Shown: positions 1 through 18,819 of the stretch, in pieces | Numbering within the stretch: the first letter of the stretch is position 1 | How the letters are laid out: every line of letters begins with the position of its first letter | Source: Vogesella sp. LIG4 | GTDB lineage: Bacteria; Pseudomonadota; Gammaproteobacteria; Burkholderiales; Chromobacteriaceae | Reading direction: 5' to 3' | Assembly: GCF_900090205.1 (NCBI RefSeq) | Contig: NZ_LT607802.1 | Coordinates: forward strand, 777,846 to 841,845 | DNA: 64,000 nt | Program-made: the position numbers and the translations under genes | The notes under the pieces: model-generated | The model's input: the letters and a program-made list of their open reading frames with translations, nothing else | Database searches by the model: none | What the model was told of the DNA's origin: nothing

Positions 1-1805
<1,805 letters not shown>

Positions 1806-1832
1806 GGCCAGAATCCTTTCGCAGGACTGAGA

Positions 1833-2303
1833 TTAGAAGCGGAAGTGGGAGAAGGCCTTGTTGGCTTCTGCCATACGGTGCACTTCGTCACGCTTCTTCA
1901 TGGCGCCGCCACGGCCTTCGGCCGCGTCGATCAGTTCGCCGGCCAGGCGCAGGTCCATGGATTTCTCACCGCGCTTGCGAGCTGCGTCACGCAGCCAGCG
2001 CATTGCCAGAGCCAGTCGGCGGGACGGGCGTACTTCAACAGGAACTTGATAGTTTGCACCACCTACACGGCGGCTTTTCACTTCAACGATCGGCTTGGCA
2101 TTGGAGATAGCGGTGTTGAACACTTCGATAGCGTTCTTGCCGGTTTTCTTCTCGATTTGTGCGAGAGCGCCGTAGATGATGCGTTCGGCAACAGACTTCT
2201 TGCCGTCGATCATTACAACGTTCATGAACTTGGTCAGATCCTGGCTACCAAATTTCGGATCCGGCAGGATGTCGCGCTTGGGCACTTCTCTGCGTCGTGG
2301 CAT
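1833..2303 (-). CDS. rpsG: 30S ribosomal protein S7
   Basis: 156 residues, the normal S7 length, beginning [21 protein letters not shown]7 is a primary 16S rRNA binder that nucleates assembly of the 30S head; in other bacteria it also represses its own operon. The conserved [17 protein letters not shown] and [16 protein letters not shown] segments are intact. It sits 101 bp after rpsL and 27 bp before fusA, so the three are probably co-transcribed. The 101-bp rpsL-rpsG gap could hold an S7 autoregulatory structure, which I could not demonstrate. Confidence 0.98.
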   Translation of the reverse strand: MPRRREVPKRDILPDPKFGSQDLTKFMNVVMIDGKKSVAERIIYGALAQIEKKTGKNAIEVFNTAISNAKPIVEVKSRRVGGANYQVPVEVRPSRRLALAMRWLRDAARKRGEKSMDLRLAGELIDAAEGRGGAMKKRDEVHRMAEANKAFSHFRF

Positions 2304-2404
2304 GTCAATTCCTTCAAATATTCAGTTGAGCTATTTGCTCGCGACCACCTAGCAAGGCAGTCACTTACTCAACGGCATAATGCCGCTGCCGCACTAAGCA
2401 GATA

Positions 2405-2776
2405 TTACTTAGGACGCTTAGCGCCGTACTTCGAACGAGCCTGCTTACGATCTTTCACGCCAGCAGTGTCCAGGGAACCGCGAACGGTGTGGTAACGCAC
2501 ACCCGGCAAGTCTTTCACACGACCGCCACGGATCAGTACTACGGAGTGTTCCTGCAGGTTGTGGCCTTCACCACCGATGTAGGAAATCACTTCGAAACCG
2601 TTGGTCAGGCGAACCTTGCACACTTTACGCAGTGCGGAGTTCGGCTTCTTCGGGGTAGTGGTGTATACACGGGTGCACACGCCGCGCTTCTGCGGGCAGG
2701 CTTCCAGTGCAGGCACCTTGCTCTTCGAGGTAACCGTGGTGCGGCCCTTGCGAACGAGTTGGTTAATGGTTGGCAT
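2405..2776 (-). CDS. rpsL: 30S ribosomal protein S12
   Basis: 123 residues starting [12 protein letters not shown], the standard S12 length. S12 lies at the decoding centre. The loop [19 protein letters not shown], with the lysine where streptomycin resistance mutations fall (TPKKPNS), is the wild-type form, as is the second site GVRYHTVRG. First gene of the str operon here, with its own good promoter upstream at 2835-2863. No anomalies. Confidence 0.98.
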   Translation of the reverse strand: MPTINQLVRKGRTTVTSKSKVPALEACPQKRGVCTRVYTTTPKKPNSALRKVCKVRLTNGFEVISYIGGEGHNLQEHSVVLIRGGRVKDLPGVRYHTVRGSLDTAGVKDRKQARSKYGAKRPK

Positions 2777-2834
2777 TACTATCAGTTCCTAGTTGATACT
2801 CTTTGACGGCACCATACCGCCAAGAGAGTCCGCG

Positions 2835-2863
2835 ATTATATTTTGGTCAACTGGCAGCGTCAA
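2835..2863 (-). promoter_or_regulatory. Sigma-70-type promoter of the str operon
   Basis: Reading the minus strand, TTGACG (2858-2863) is followed by exactly 17 bases and then TATAAT (2835-2840). It lies between the rpoC terminator and rpsL, about 58 bp before the rpsL start, pointing towards rpsL. Both hexamers are near consensus. The -10 box is 24 bases downstream of the rpoC terminator hairpin, which separates the two operons. Confidence 0.85.
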
Positions 2864-2864
2864 T

Positions 2865-2914
2865 AAAAAAACGCCATCCTTCCAATGTTAGCCATTGAAA
2901 GGACAGCGTTTTTT
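2865..2914 (-). terminator. Intrinsic terminator after rpoC
   Basis: Long hairpin with arms ACGC..TCCTT.CAATG and CATTG.AAGGA..GCGT flanked by A-run and T-run (about 7 each). It ends the rplL-rpoBC transcript 14 bp past the rpoC stop and could work in both directions. Confidence 0.9.
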
Positions 2915-2928
2915 ACTACAGCGTCAGC

Positions 2929-7119
<4,191 letters not shown>

Positions 7120-7142
7120 TGCGTCTCCATTCAGGAGGAACC

Positions 7143-7162
7143 TGCGGCCAACGTTGGCCGCA
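7143..7162. repeat. Inverted pair of the 10-mer between rpoB and rpoC
   Basis: Perfect 20-bp palindrome TGCGGCCAACGTTGGCCGCA, two copies back to back, ending 14 bp before the rpoB stop on this strand (downstream of rpoB in transcription). Confidence 0.85.
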
Positions 7163-7176
7163 GGCACCTTGCCTAA

Positions 7177-11352
<4,176 letters not shown>

Positions 11353-11454
11353 AGAGTCTCCATCGGAGGGGTGGCGCAAGAAATCAAACGTCAGCAGCCA
11401 CATTCATCTTGATTGCTGACCTTTGCCCACTTGCAAAGCATTACAAGCGCAACA

Positions 11455-11480
11455 AGGCTGGCGGATTTCTCCGCCAGCCT
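11455..11480 (-). terminator. Attenuator hairpin between rplL and rpoB
   Basis: Perfect 11-bp stem AGGCTGGCGGA / TCCGCCAGCCT with a 4-base loop. On the minus strand it is followed by TTGTTGCG, a poor U-tract, so partial termination is likely. This is the position where other bacteria attenuate transcription to set the ratio of L7/L12 to RNA polymerase. Confidence 0.7.
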
Positions 11481-11484
11481 CAAC

Positions 11485-11504
11485 AATCTTCCCTAAGGAA
11501 GATT
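11485..11504 (-). other. Second hairpin at the rplL stop codon
   Basis: 8-bp stem AATCTTCC / GGAAGATT with loop CTAA, abutting the rplL stop codon. In E. coli an RNase III site lies in the equivalent rplL-rpoB space; a processing role here is inference. Confidence 0.45.
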
Positions 11505-11874
11505 ATTTTACTTCAGCCTTGGCACCAGCTTCGGTCAGTTGCTTAGCAACGTCATCGGCTTCAGCCTTGGAAACGCCTTCTTTAACAGCCTTCGGAGCGC
11601 CGTCAACCAGGTCTTTGGCTTCTTTCAGGCCCAGACCGGTGATAGCACGAACAACCTTGATCACGTTAACCTTGTTGTCGCCAGCGGCGGTCAGGATAAC
11701 GTCAAATTCGGTCTTCTCTTCAGCAGCAGCAGCGCCACCAGCAGCCGGGCCAGCAACGGCAACGGCAGCAGCGGAAACGCCGAACTTCTCTTCGAACGCC
11801 TTAACCAGGTCGTTCAGTTCCATAACGGTCAGACCAGCAACTGCTTCGAGGATATCTTCTTTGGTGATAGCCAT
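11503..11874 (-). CDS. rplL: 50S ribosomal protein L7/L12
   Basis: 123 residues, [20 protein letters not shown]. It has the N-terminal dimerisation helices, an Ala/Gly-rich hinge ([16 protein letters not shown], about 40-55) and the factor-binding C-terminal domain ([20 protein letters not shown]). Several dimers bind L10 to make the stalk that recruits translation GTPases. 36 bp downstream of rplJ; followed by the attenuator and rpoB. Confidence 0.98.
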   Translation of the reverse strand: MAITKEDILEAVAGLTVMELNDLVKAFEEKFGVSAAAVAVAGPAAGGAAAAEEKTEFDVILTAAGDNKVNVIKVVRAITGLGLKEAKDLVDGAPKAVKEGVSKAEADDVAKQLTEAGAKAEVK

Positions 11875-11910
11875 TTGTATAACTCCTGAATATGGGATAT
11901 GTCGAATTGA

Positions 11911-12408
11911 TTAAGCGGCTTCGGATTGCTTCTTCTCGGCCAGAGCGGCCAGAGCACGGGCAAAACCGGATACCGGAGCCTGCATAACGAACAGCAGCTT
12001 GGACAGCAGCTCTTCGCGGCTCGGAATGGAAGCCAGTTCGGTTACTTCGGCAGCGTTCAGCAGCTTGCCGTTGTAGGAACCTGCCTTGATGACAATCTTG
12101 TTGTCTTCTTTGGCAAATTGATGCAGCACTTTGGCAGCAGCAACTGCGTCAACGGAAACACCGTATACCAGCGGGCCAATCATTTGATCGGCCAGAGCTT
12201 CGAACTGGGTACCGGCTACCGCACGACGCACCAGCGTGTTCTTCAGAACGCGCAGGTAAACACCATTCTCACGTGCCTTGGCACGCAGTTTGGTCATGCT
12301 GCTAACCTCGATGCCCCGATACTCAGCGATAACTACCGTCTGAGCATCTGCCAGTTGAGCAGATACTTCAGCGACGACCGCCTTTTTATCTTCGATATTG
12401 AGACTCAA
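11911..12408 (-). CDS. rplJ: 50S ribosomal protein L10, TTG start
   Basis: 165 residues, [21 protein letters not shown]10 anchors the L7/L12 stalk to 23S rRNA. The start codon is TTG (12406-12408), placed six bases after a strong AGGAGG; no in-frame ATG exists near this point and the N-terminus matches the family, so TTG is accepted. The leader contains a palindrome at 12434, in the region where L10 autoregulation acts in other bacteria. Unusually, two tRNA-Thr genes sit between rplA and this gene. Confidence 0.96.
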   Translation of the reverse strand: MSLNIEDKKAVVAEVSAQLADAQTVVIAEYRGIEVSSMTKLRAKARENGVYLRVLKNTLVRRAVAGTQFEALADQMIGPLVYGVSVDAVAAAKVLHQFAKEDNKIVIKAGSYNGKLLNAAEVTELASIPSREELLSKLLFVMQAPVSGFARALAALAEKKQSEAA

Positions 12409-12433
12409 GGTCCACCTCCTAGACTGAAATGAA

Positions 12434-12447
12434 GCAGGATATCCTGC
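12434..12447 (-). promoter_or_regulatory. Palindrome in the rplJ leader
   Basis: Perfect 14-bp palindrome GCAGGATATCCTGC, 26 bases before the rplJ start. It may be part of the L10 autoregulatory leader; I did not fold the full leader. Confidence 0.4.
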
Positions 12448-12490
12448 CCCTGTTTGCAGCGGCGACCTAATCAGGAGATATACAAACTGA

Positions 12491-12565
<75 letters not shown>

Positions 12566-12657
12566 GTATCGTTGATACAGCCTTCTAAGGGTACACCGTC
12601 TGCGTAGGCTACTCACAAGGAGCATTAAGTCGTTGACACCTACGGTCTTTGACAATC

Positions 12658-12677
12658 TGGCGGACCGAAGTCCGCCA
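12658..12677 (-). other. UUCG-capped hairpin between two tRNA-Thr genes
   Basis: Minus strand TGGCGGAC-TTCG-GTCCGCCA, an 8-bp stem with a UUCG tetraloop, 12 bp after tRNA-Thr copy 2. No U-run follows, so it looks more like a processing or stability hairpin than a terminator. Confidence 0.5.
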
Positions 12678-12689
12678 GCCCAAAGCCTT

Positions 12690-12764
<75 letters not shown>

Positions 12765-12781
12765 CCGGGCAATGTCAGGCA

Positions 12782-13477
12782 TTAAGCCTGAGCAGTTGCC
12801 ACATCGATGCGTACACCAACACCCATGGTGCTGGATACGGCGATTTTCTTCAGGTACTGACCCTTGGCAGCAGCCGGTTTGGCTTTAACCAGGGCATCCA
12901 CCAGAGCAGCGAAGTTTTCGCGCAGGGCTTCAACTTCGAAAGAAGCGCGGCCGATGGTGGCGTGAATGATACCGGTCTTGTCGGTACGGTACTGAACCTG
13001 ACCAGCCTTGGCGTTCTTCACGGCCTCGGCTACGTTCGGGGTAACGGTACCAACCTTCGGGTTCGGCATCAGGCCACGCGGACCCAGGATCTGACCCAGC
13101 TGACCAACAACGCGCATTGCATCCGGGGAGGCAATCACTACGTCGAAGTCCAGGTTGCCGGCCTTAACCTGCTCGGCCAGGTCGTCGAAACCGACAACTT
13201 CAGCACCGGCAGCCTTGGCGGCTTCGGCGTTGGCGCCTTGAGCAAATACGGCAACGCGTACGGATTTACCGGTACCGCGCGGCAGAACCACGGAGCCACG
13301 TACAACCTGGTCGGATTTACGCGGATCAACACCCAAGTTAACGGCCACGTCGATGGACTCGTCAAACTTGGCGGTAGCAGCACCTTTTACCAGAGTGATG
13401 GCATCTTCAACTGCGTACAGTTTGTTGCGATCAACCTGGGCGTTCAGCGCTTGCAGACGCTTGGAAACCTTAGCCAT
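12782..13477 (-). CDS. rplA: 50S ribosomal protein L1
   Basis: 231 residues beginning [20 protein letters not shown]. The longer open frame is rejected: it overlaps rplK and lacks homology. The start is 1 bp after the rplK stop with GGAGGG inside the rplK end, so translation is probably coupled. L1 forms the ribosomal L1 stalk near the E site and represses rplKA in other bacteria. The conserved [18 protein letters not shown] segment is intact. Followed by two tRNA-Thr genes rather than directly by rplJ. Confidence 0.98.
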   Translation of the reverse strand: MAKVSKRLQALNAQVDRNKLYAVEDAITLVKGAATAKFDESIDVAVNLGVDPRKSDQVVRGSVVLPRGTGKSVRVAVFAQGANAEAAKAAGAEVVGFDDLAEQVKAGNLDFDVVIASPDAMRVVGQLGQILGPRGLMPNPKVGTVTPNVAEAVKNAKAGQVQYRTDKTGIIHATIGRASFEVEALRENFAALVDALVKAKPAAAKGQYLKKIAVSSTMGVGVRIDVATAQA

Positions 13478-13478
13478 A

Positions 13479-13910
13479 TTACAGACCCTCCACTTCAAGA
13501 CCCATGGAACGTGCGGAACCAGCGATGGTGCGAACAGCAGCATCCAGGTCAGCAGCGGTCAGGTCCGGGGACTTGGTCTTGGCGATTTCTTCCAGTTGAG
13601 CGCGGGTTACTTTACCCACTTTGTCAACGTGTGCCTTAGCGGAGCCGGACTTGATGCCAGCGGCTTTCTTCAGCAGGAAGGTTGCCGGCGGAGTCTTCAT
13701 GGTGAAAGTGAAGGACTTGTCGGCGTAGGCGGTGATCACCACCGGAATCGGCATACCAGGCTCCATGCCCTGGGTTTGGGCGTTGAACGCCTTGCAGAAT
13801 TCCATGATGTTCAGACCGCGCTGACCCAGCGCCGGACCGATCGGCGGCGACGGGTTTGCTTTACCAGCGGGCACTTGCAGCTTGATATAGCCTACAATTT
13901 TCTTAGCCAC
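13479..13910 (-). CDS. rplK: 50S ribosomal protein L11
   Basis: 143 residues, [21 protein letters not shown]11 binds the GTPase centre of 23S rRNA and is needed for stringent-response signalling. The proline-rich N-terminal [19 protein letters not shown] motif (thiostrepton region) is intact. First gene after a candidate promoter in the nusG-rplK gap; translationally linked to rplA. Confidence 0.98.
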   Translation of the reverse strand: MAKKIVGYIKLQVPAGKANPSPPIGPALGQRGLNIMEFCKAFNAQTQGMEPGMPIPVVITAYADKSFTFTMKTPPATFLLKKAAGIKSGSAKAHVDKVGKVTRAQLEEIAKTKSPDLTAADLDAAVRTIAGSARSMGLEVEGL

Positions 13911-13969
13911 GATTAGCTCCTAATGAACGGGTATAACGCGCCAAAAGACGCTCCCCAAGTGAGCCCAAG

Positions 13970-13998
13970 AGTATATCCCGGGCTTTTCAAAAACACAA
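13970..13998 (-). promoter_or_regulatory. Candidate promoter for rplKA
   Basis: Minus strand TTGTGT (13993-13998), 17 bases, TATACT (13970-13975), 60 bp before rplK and pointing towards it. The -35 box matches consensus at four of six positions and the -10 at five. Confidence 0.6.
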
Positions 13999-14000
13999 GC

Positions 14001-14534
14001 TTACAGCTTCTCGACTTGCGAAAAATCGAGCTCGACCGGCGTGTCGCGACCAAAGATCTGCACCGACACACGCAGTTTGTTGCGTTCGTAGTTAACTTCG
14101 TCAACCGAGCCATTGAAGTCGGTGAACGGGCCATCATTGACGCGCACCTTCTCACCCACCTCGAACAGCACCTTCGGCTTCGGCTTCTCCACGCCCTCCT
14201 GCATCTGCTGCATGATGGCGTCCACTTCCTTGGCGGAAATCGGCGCCGGGCGGTTGGCGGTACCACCAACAAAACCGGTTACCTTGGGCGTGCTCTTTAC
14301 CAGGTGCCAGGTATCGTCGGTCATTTCCATCTCGACCAGCACGTAGCCCGGGAAGAACTTGCGCTCGGAAATAGAGCGGCGGCCATTCTTGATATCCACC
14401 ACCTCTTCGACCGGCACCAGCACCTGGCCGAACAGATCCTGCATACCCTCGCGGTCGATGCGCTCTTTCAGCGCCTTCTGCACACTCTTCTCAAAACCGG
14501 AATAGGCGTGCACAACATACCAACGCTTAGCCAT
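14001..14534 (-). CDS. nusG: Transcription antitermination factor NusG
   Basis: 177 residues from [24 protein letters not shown] two codons upstream is possible but less likely; the ATG at 14534 fits the family. N-terminal NGN domain (about 1-120) binds RNA polymerase; the C-terminal KOW domain (about 125-177, [20 protein letters not shown]) binds Rho or ribosomal S10. Directly after secE (2-base gap), the common secE-nusG pair. Confidence 0.97.
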   Translation of the reverse strand: MAKRWYVVHAYSGFEKSVQKALKERIDREGMQDLFGQVLVPVEEVVDIKNGRRSISERKFFPGYVLVEMEMTDDTWHLVKSTPKVTGFVGGTANRPAPISAKEVDAIMQQMQEGVEKPKPKVLFEVGEKVRVNDGPFTDFNGSVDEVNYERNKLRVSVQIFGRDTPVELDFSQVEKL

Positions 14535-14536
14535 AA

Positions 14537-14890
14537 TCAACCCCGACGAAGCAACACGTCATAAAACAGCCAGGACAGCGAAGAGTCAACCAGCCACATA
14601 AACAGCGCCAACACAAACACAAAGGCAAATACCAGCATGGTCAGCTGGGTCGCTTCCTTGCGTTGCGGCCAAACAACCTTGCGCGCCTCGGCAATCGATT
14701 CTTGCGCATAGGCCACGAAATTCTTGCCCATCACCGACTGCCACACTACCGCGGCGGCAGCCAACAACGAGATCACGAACACCACCACGCGCAGCACAGC
14801 CTGATCAGCGGCCAGCAGATAAAAACCGACCACCCCCGCCACAACCAACAAGATGGCAAGGCCAAGCTTGATTTTATCTTGCGATTCCAT
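14537..14890 (-). CDS. secE: Preprotein translocase subunit SecE
   Basis: 117 residues with three predicted membrane segments (about 9-29, 33-52 and 88-110), the E. coli-type long form. The conserved cytoplasmic motif [19 protein letters not shown] precedes the last helix, which clamps SecY. Between tRNA-Trp and nusG as in most proteobacteria. A hairpin at 14921 separates it from the tuf-tRNA-Trp transcript. Confidence 0.96.
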   Translation of the reverse strand: MESQDKIKLGLAILLVVAGVVGFYLLAADQAVLRVVVFVISLLAAAAVVWQSVMGKNFVAYAQESIAEARKVVWPQRKEATQLTMLVFAFVFVLALFMWLVDSSLSWLFYDVLLRRG

Positions 14891-14920
14891 TGGAAATTCT
14901 CGTGTTGCAGATACGTGAAA

Positions 14921-14950
14921 AGACTAACCGGCGAAAACGCCGGTTAGTCT
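14921..14950 (-). terminator. Hairpin between tRNA-Trp and secE
   Basis: Perfect 13-bp stem AGACTAACCGGCG / CGCCGGTTAGTCT with a 4-base loop; on the minus strand it runs into TTTTC. Probably terminates, fully or in part, the tuf-tRNA-Trp transcript. Confidence 0.7.
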
Positions 14951-14954
14951 TATT

Positions 14955-15030
14955 TGGCAGGCCAGGAGGGTCTCGAACCCCCAACCCTCGGTTTTGGAGA
15001 CCGATACTCTACCAATTGAGCTACTGGCCT
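14955..15030 (-). tRNA. tRNA-Trp(CCA)
   Basis: 76 nt with encoded CCA, acceptor AGGCCAG/CTGGCCT, anticodon loop CTCCAAA giving CCA. Located between tuf and secE, its usual site in proteobacteria. Confidence 0.97.
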
Positions 15031-15040
15031 AAAACCTTAC

Positions 15041-16231
15041 TTAAGCGATGATCTTGGCAACCACGCCGGCGCCAACAGTACGGCCACCTTCGCGGATCGC
15101 GAAACGCAGACCATCTTCCATAGCGATCGGAGCGATCAGTTCTACGGTGATTTCCACGTTGTCACCCGGCATTACCATTTCCACGCCTTCGGCCAGCGTA
15201 ATTGCGCCGGTCACGTCGGTAGTACGGAAGTAGAACTGCGGGCGGTAGTTCGCGAAGAACGGGGTGTGACGACCGCCTTCATCCTTGCTCAGTACGTATA
15301 CCGAAGCCTGGAACTTGGTGTGCGGGGTGATGGAACCCGGCTTGGCCAGAACCTGACCACGCTCTACATCTTCACGCTTGGTACCACGCAGCAGCACGCC
15401 TACGTTGTCGCCAGCCTGACCCTGGTCCAGCAGCTTGCGGAACATTTCCACGCCGGTGCAGGTGGTCTTAACGGTGGCCTTCAGACCAACGATTTCCAGT
15501 TCTTCACCAACTTTAACGATACCGCGCTCTACACGACCGGTAACCACGGTGCCGCGGCCGGAGATGGAGAATACGTCTTCGATCGGCAGCAGGAACGGCT
15601 TGTCGATGGCACGCTCCGGAGTCGGGATGTAGGAATCCAGTGCGTCAGCCAGACGGAAGATGGCCGGCTCGCCGTATTCGGACTGATCGCCTTCCAGCGC
15701 CAGACGAGCGGAACCGATCACGATCGGGGTATCGTCGCCCGGGAAGTCGTAGGAAGACAGCAGATCGCGCACTTCCATTTCCACCAGTTCCAGCAGCTCA
15801 GCGTCGTCCACCAGGTCGGCCTTGTTCAGGAACACGATGATGTACGGAACGCCAACCTGACGGGACAGCAGGATGTGTTCGCGGGTTTGCGGCATCGGAC
15901 CGTCAGCGGCCGAGCACACCAGGATAGCGCCGTCCATCTGGGCAGCACCGGTAATCATGTTCTTAACGTAGTCGGCGTGACCCGGGCAGTCTACGTGAGC
16001 GTAGTGGCGAGCCTCGGTTTCGTATTCTACGTGCGCGGTGTTAATGGTAATACCGCGGGCTTTTTCTTCCGGCGCGCTGTCGATCTGGGAGTAGTCTTTA
16101 GCTTCGCCACCGAACTTCTTGGACAGAATGGTGGTGATAGCAGCGGTCAGAGTGGTTTTACCATGGTCAACGTGACCGATGGTGCCGACGTTTACGTGCG
16201 GTTTATTCCGCTCGAACTTTTCCTTTGCCAT
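15041..16231 (-). CDS. tuf: Elongation factor Tu
   Basis: 396 residues from [20 protein letters not shown]; the seven codons upstream in the open frame are not part of the family. The GTPase motifs [17 protein letters not shown] and NKADL are intact, followed by beta-barrel domains 2 and 3 ending GVVAKIIA. It delivers aminoacyl-tRNA to the ribosome. It lies between the tRNA-Tyr/Gly/Thr cluster and tRNA-Trp, the tufB position; a second tuf copy is expected after fusA, outside the window. Confidence 0.98.
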   Translation of the reverse strand: MAKEKFERNKPHVNVGTIGHVDHGKTTLTAAITTILSKKFGGEAKDYSQIDSAPEEKARGITINTAHVEYETEARHYAHVDCPGHADYVKNMITGAAQMDGAILVCSAADGPMPQTREHILLSRQVGVPYIIVFLNKADLVDDAELLELVEMEVRDLLSSYDFPGDDTPIVIGSARLALEGDQSEYGEPAIFRLADALDSYIPTPERAIDKPFLLPIEDVFSISGRGTVVTGRVERGIVKVGEELEIVGLKATVKTTCTGVEMFRKLLDQGQAGDNVGVLLRGTKREDVERGQVLAKPGSITPHTKFQASVYVLSKDEGGRHTPFFANYRPQFYFRTTDVTGAITLAEGVEMVMPGDNVEITVELIAPIAMEDGLRFAIREGGRTVGAGVVAKIIA

Positions 16232-16271
16232 GGCAAAATTCCCTGAATGCAAGTTAAAGTCTAAAGATAAC

Positions 16272-16346
<75 letters not shown>

Positions 16347-16358
16347 CTTCTTAAATCC

Positions 16359-16432
16359 TGGAGCGGGTGAAGGGAATCGAACCCTCGTCGTAAGCTTGGA
16401 AGGCTTCTGCTCTACCATTGAGCTACACCCGC
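16359..16432 (-). tRNA. tRNA-Gly(TCC)
   Basis: 74 nt with CCA, acceptor GCGGGTG/CACCCGC, anticodon loop CTTCCAA giving TCC. Same order Tyr-Gly-Thr-tuf as E. coli tyrU-glyT-thrT-tufB. Confidence 0.96.
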
Positions 16433-16478
16433 CTACGATCCGGACGAACCATCAAACGCCGCCAAGACTCATAGCAAC

Positions 16479-16563
16479 TGGTGGGGGGAGAAGGATTCGA
16501 ACCTTCGAAGGCTGAGCCGTCAGAGTTACAGTCTGATCCCTTTGACCGCTCGGGAATCCCCCC
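16479..16563 (-). tRNA. tRNA-Tyr(GTA)
   Basis: 85 nt with CCA and a long variable arm, acceptor GGGGGGA/TCCCCCC, anticodon loop CTGTAAC giving GTA. First gene of the tRNA-tuf transcript. Confidence 0.96.
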
Positions 16564-16580
16564 GTCGAAGAAGCCCGAAT

Positions 16581-16607
16581 AGTATAGACACGCCTAAATG
16601 CCGTCAA
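16581..16607 (-). promoter_or_regulatory. Promoter of the tRNA-Tyr-Gly-Thr-tuf operon
   Basis: Minus strand TTGACG (16602-16607), then TATACT (16581-16586) after 15 bases, or TACTAT two bases later with the ideal 17. It lies 18 bp upstream of tRNA-Tyr. Good hexamers, slightly short spacing for the better -10. Confidence 0.65.
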
Positions 16608-16643
16608 CACCAAAATCAGCTTTTTTTCGCATTCTTTAAACAA

Positions 16644-16668
16644 ACAGCCCTGTCGATGACAGGGCTGT
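16644..16668 (-). terminator. Terminator after the ferredoxin gene
   Basis: 11-bp stem ACAGCCCTGTC / GACAGGGCTGT with a 3-base loop, followed on the minus strand by TTGTTT, 25 bp past the ferredoxin stop. Confidence 0.8.
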
Positions 16669-16693
16669 GTTGCAAATCAGTCACTTAAAGCTA

Positions 16694-16981
<288 letters not shown>

Positions 16982-17022
16982 TCACCCGACTCGCAGGCAG
17001 GCAAGTTCGGGCCGTTATATCC

Positions 17023-17574
17023 TTATATGCCTGCTTCCCGAGCCAGCAGGTAGCCATGCACCTGGCCGGCGCGGATCGAGCGCAGCACTTCCCAGCCGGC
17101 GAATTCGCGCGGCTTTGCCGTTTCCACGTACAGCTTGCCCTGTGCCGACAGCGCAGCGGCAAGCTGCGGCAGCACGTCATCCAGCAGCGTGCTGCTGTAT
17201 GGCGGGTCAACGAAGATCACATCAAAGGCGCCGTGCCCTGCCCGCAGGTAGGCCAGCGCATCCTGGTTCTGTACCTGCAACTGAGCGGCGCCCAGCAATT
17301 GGGCGTTGCGTCGCAGCGTATCGGCTACCAGCCGCGCCTTTTCCACTAGCACCACTTCACGCGCGCCACGCGAGGCAGCCTCGAAACCCAGCGCGCCGCT
17401 GCCGGCAAACAAATCCAGGCAGCGCAAGCCGTAAAGATCCTGACCCAGCCAGTTGAACAGGGTTTCCCGCACCCGGTCGGGGGTTGGCCGCAAGCCTTCC
17501 ACTGCCGGCACATCCAGCAGCCTTCTGCGGTACTCTCCGCCAATGATGCGCACCTTGTTGCGTTGCTGCGTCAT
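17023..17574 (-). CDS. rsmD: 16S rRNA m2G966 methyltransferase
   Basis: 183 residues, MTQQRNKVRIIGGEYRRRLL. SAM-binding motif LDLFAGSGALGFEAASRGA (about 53-71) and the catalytic amino-methyltransferase motif DPPY (VIFVDPPY) are clear, as is the family motif LRPTPDRVRETLFNWL. It modifies G966 of 16S rRNA in the 30S head. Divergent from ftsY, a very common arrangement in proteobacteria. Confidence 0.95.
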   Translation of the reverse strand: MTQQRNKVRIIGGEYRRRLLDVPAVEGLRPTPDRVRETLFNWLGQDLYGLRCLDLFAGSGALGFEAASRGAREVVLVEKARLVADTLRRNAQLLGAAQLQVQNQDALAYLRAGHGAFDVIFVDPPYSSTLLDDVLPQLAAALSAQGKLYVETAKPREFAGWEVLRSIRAGQVHGYLLAREAGI

Positions 17575-17681
17575 GTATCCTCCTGAATTTCAAGGGCGCG
17601 ATTCTACCCGACTCGGCCTGCCGCGTCTGTTATTACGTGCTGCAAACGCACGCGCTGCGCACACCTATATAAGGAATGCTA

Positions 17682-17691
17682 TGCGGCCAAC
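17682..17691 (+). repeat. Uptake-like 10-mer, rsmD-ftsY gap
   Basis: Exact copy between divergent rsmD and ftsY, next to the candidate ftsY promoter. Confidence 0.8.
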
Positions 17692-17719
17692 TGTCAGCCG
17701 CGGCATTTGACGTTACAAT
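17691..17719 (+). promoter_or_regulatory. Candidate promoter for ftsYEX
   Basis: CTGTCA (17691-17696), 17 bases, TACAAT (17714-17719), 32 bp before the ftsY start. Its -35 box shares one base with the 3' end of an uptake-like 10-mer at 17682. Confidence 0.5.
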
Positions 17720-17751
17720 CGCGGTTTGTCCAGCTGCCTTATTCCTAAAGC

Positions 17752-18786
17752 ATGTTTAGCTTCTTCAAGAAAAAACCCGACACCACCGCCTCGTCCGCCC
17801 CGGCCGACGACGCCCAGGTTTCCACTCCGGCCGCCGCAGTGCCCGCAGCCGCTCCCGCCGAAGCCCCCGTCACCAGCAAGCCCAGCTGGACCGAACGCCT
17901 GAAAGCCGGCCTGTCCAAGACCCGCGACAAGCTGGGCAAGCAGCTGGCCGGCCTGTTCGGCGGCGGCAAGATCGACGAGGATCTGTACGAGGAGCTCGAA
18001 ACGGTCCTGCTCACCGCCGATATGGGCGTGGATGCCACCGTGCACCTGCTGAAAGATGTACGCGAGCGGGTAACGCTGAAGGGGCTGAGCGATGCCAGCG
18101 AACTCAAGGGTGCGCTGAAAGACTCGCTGGAGCAGCTGATCGCACCGCTGCAGCAGCCGCTGGACGTTTCCACCAAGAAGCCGTTCGTGATCATGATGGT
18201 CGGCGTCAACGGCGCCGGTAAAACCACCTCCATCGGCAAACTGGCCAAATACTTCCAGAGCCAGGGCAAGAGCGTGCTGCTGGCCGCCGGCGACACCTTC
18301 CGTGCTGCCGCCCGCGAGCAACTAATGGCCTGGGGGGAGCGCAACAACGTAACGGTGATCGCCCAGCAAAGCGGTGACGCCGCCGCGGTGTGCTACGACG
18401 CCATCCAGGCCGCCACCGCGCGCGGCATCGACATCGTGCTTGCCGACACCGCCGGCCGCCTGCCCACCCAGCTGCACCTGATGGAAGAAATCAAGAAGGT
18501 GAAACGGGTGATCCAGAAGGCGATTCCGGACGGCCCGCACGAAGTGATGCTGGTTCTGGACGCCAATATCGGTCAGAACGCCATCAACCAGGTAAAAGCC
18601 TTCGACGACGCGCTGGGCCTCACCGGCCTGGTACTCACCAAGCTGGACGGCACCGCCAAGGGTGGCGTAATCGCCGCCATCGCCAAGCAACGCCCGGTGC
18701 CGCTGCGCTTTATCGGCGTCGGCGAAAGCATTGACGACCTGCGCCCGTTCAACAGCCGCGACTACATTGACGCGCTGTTCGAGTGA
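17752..18786 (+). CDS. ftsY: Signal recognition particle receptor FtsY
   Basis: 344 residues. Residues 1-60 are an acidic/Ala-Pro-rich A domain (KKPDTTASSAPADDAQV); the NG GTPase domain follows with G1 GVNGAGKTTSIGKLA, G3 DTAGRLPTQ and G4 TKLDGTAKGG. It docks SRP-bound ribosomes at the membrane. First gene of ftsY-ftsE-ftsX, a conserved cluster. Separated from ftsE by 33 bp carrying an uptake-like 10-mer. Confidence 0.97.
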   Translation: MFSFFKKKPDTTASSAPADDAQVSTPAAAVPAAAPAEAPVTSKPSWTERLKAGLSKTRDKLGKQLAGLFGGGKIDEDLYEELETVLLTADMGVDATVHLLKDVRERVTLKGLSDASELKGALKDSLEQLIAPLQQPLDVSTKKPFVIMMVGVNGAGKTTSIGKLAKYFQSQGKSVLLAAGDTFRAAAREQLMAWGERNNVTVIAQQSGDAAAVCYDAIQAATARGIDIVLADTAGRLPTQLHLMEEIKKVKRVIQKAIPDGPHEVMLVLDANIGQNAINQVKAFDDALGLTGLVLTKLDGTAKGGVIAAIAKQRPVPLRFIGVGESIDDLRPFNSRDYIDALFE

Positions 18787-18789
18787 GTC

Positions 18790-18799
18790 TGCGGCCAAC
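18790..18799 (+). repeat. Uptake-like 10-mer, ftsY-ftsE gap
   Basis: Exact copy 3 bp after the ftsY stop. Confidence 0.8.
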
Positions 18800-18819
18800 C
18801 TTCCCCTTGAGGATGCGAC

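Noticed and set aside
14664..14673. TGCGGCCAAA in secE
   Set aside because: One mismatch to the 10-mer; not counted, though noted as the only near-copy in the ribosomal desert.
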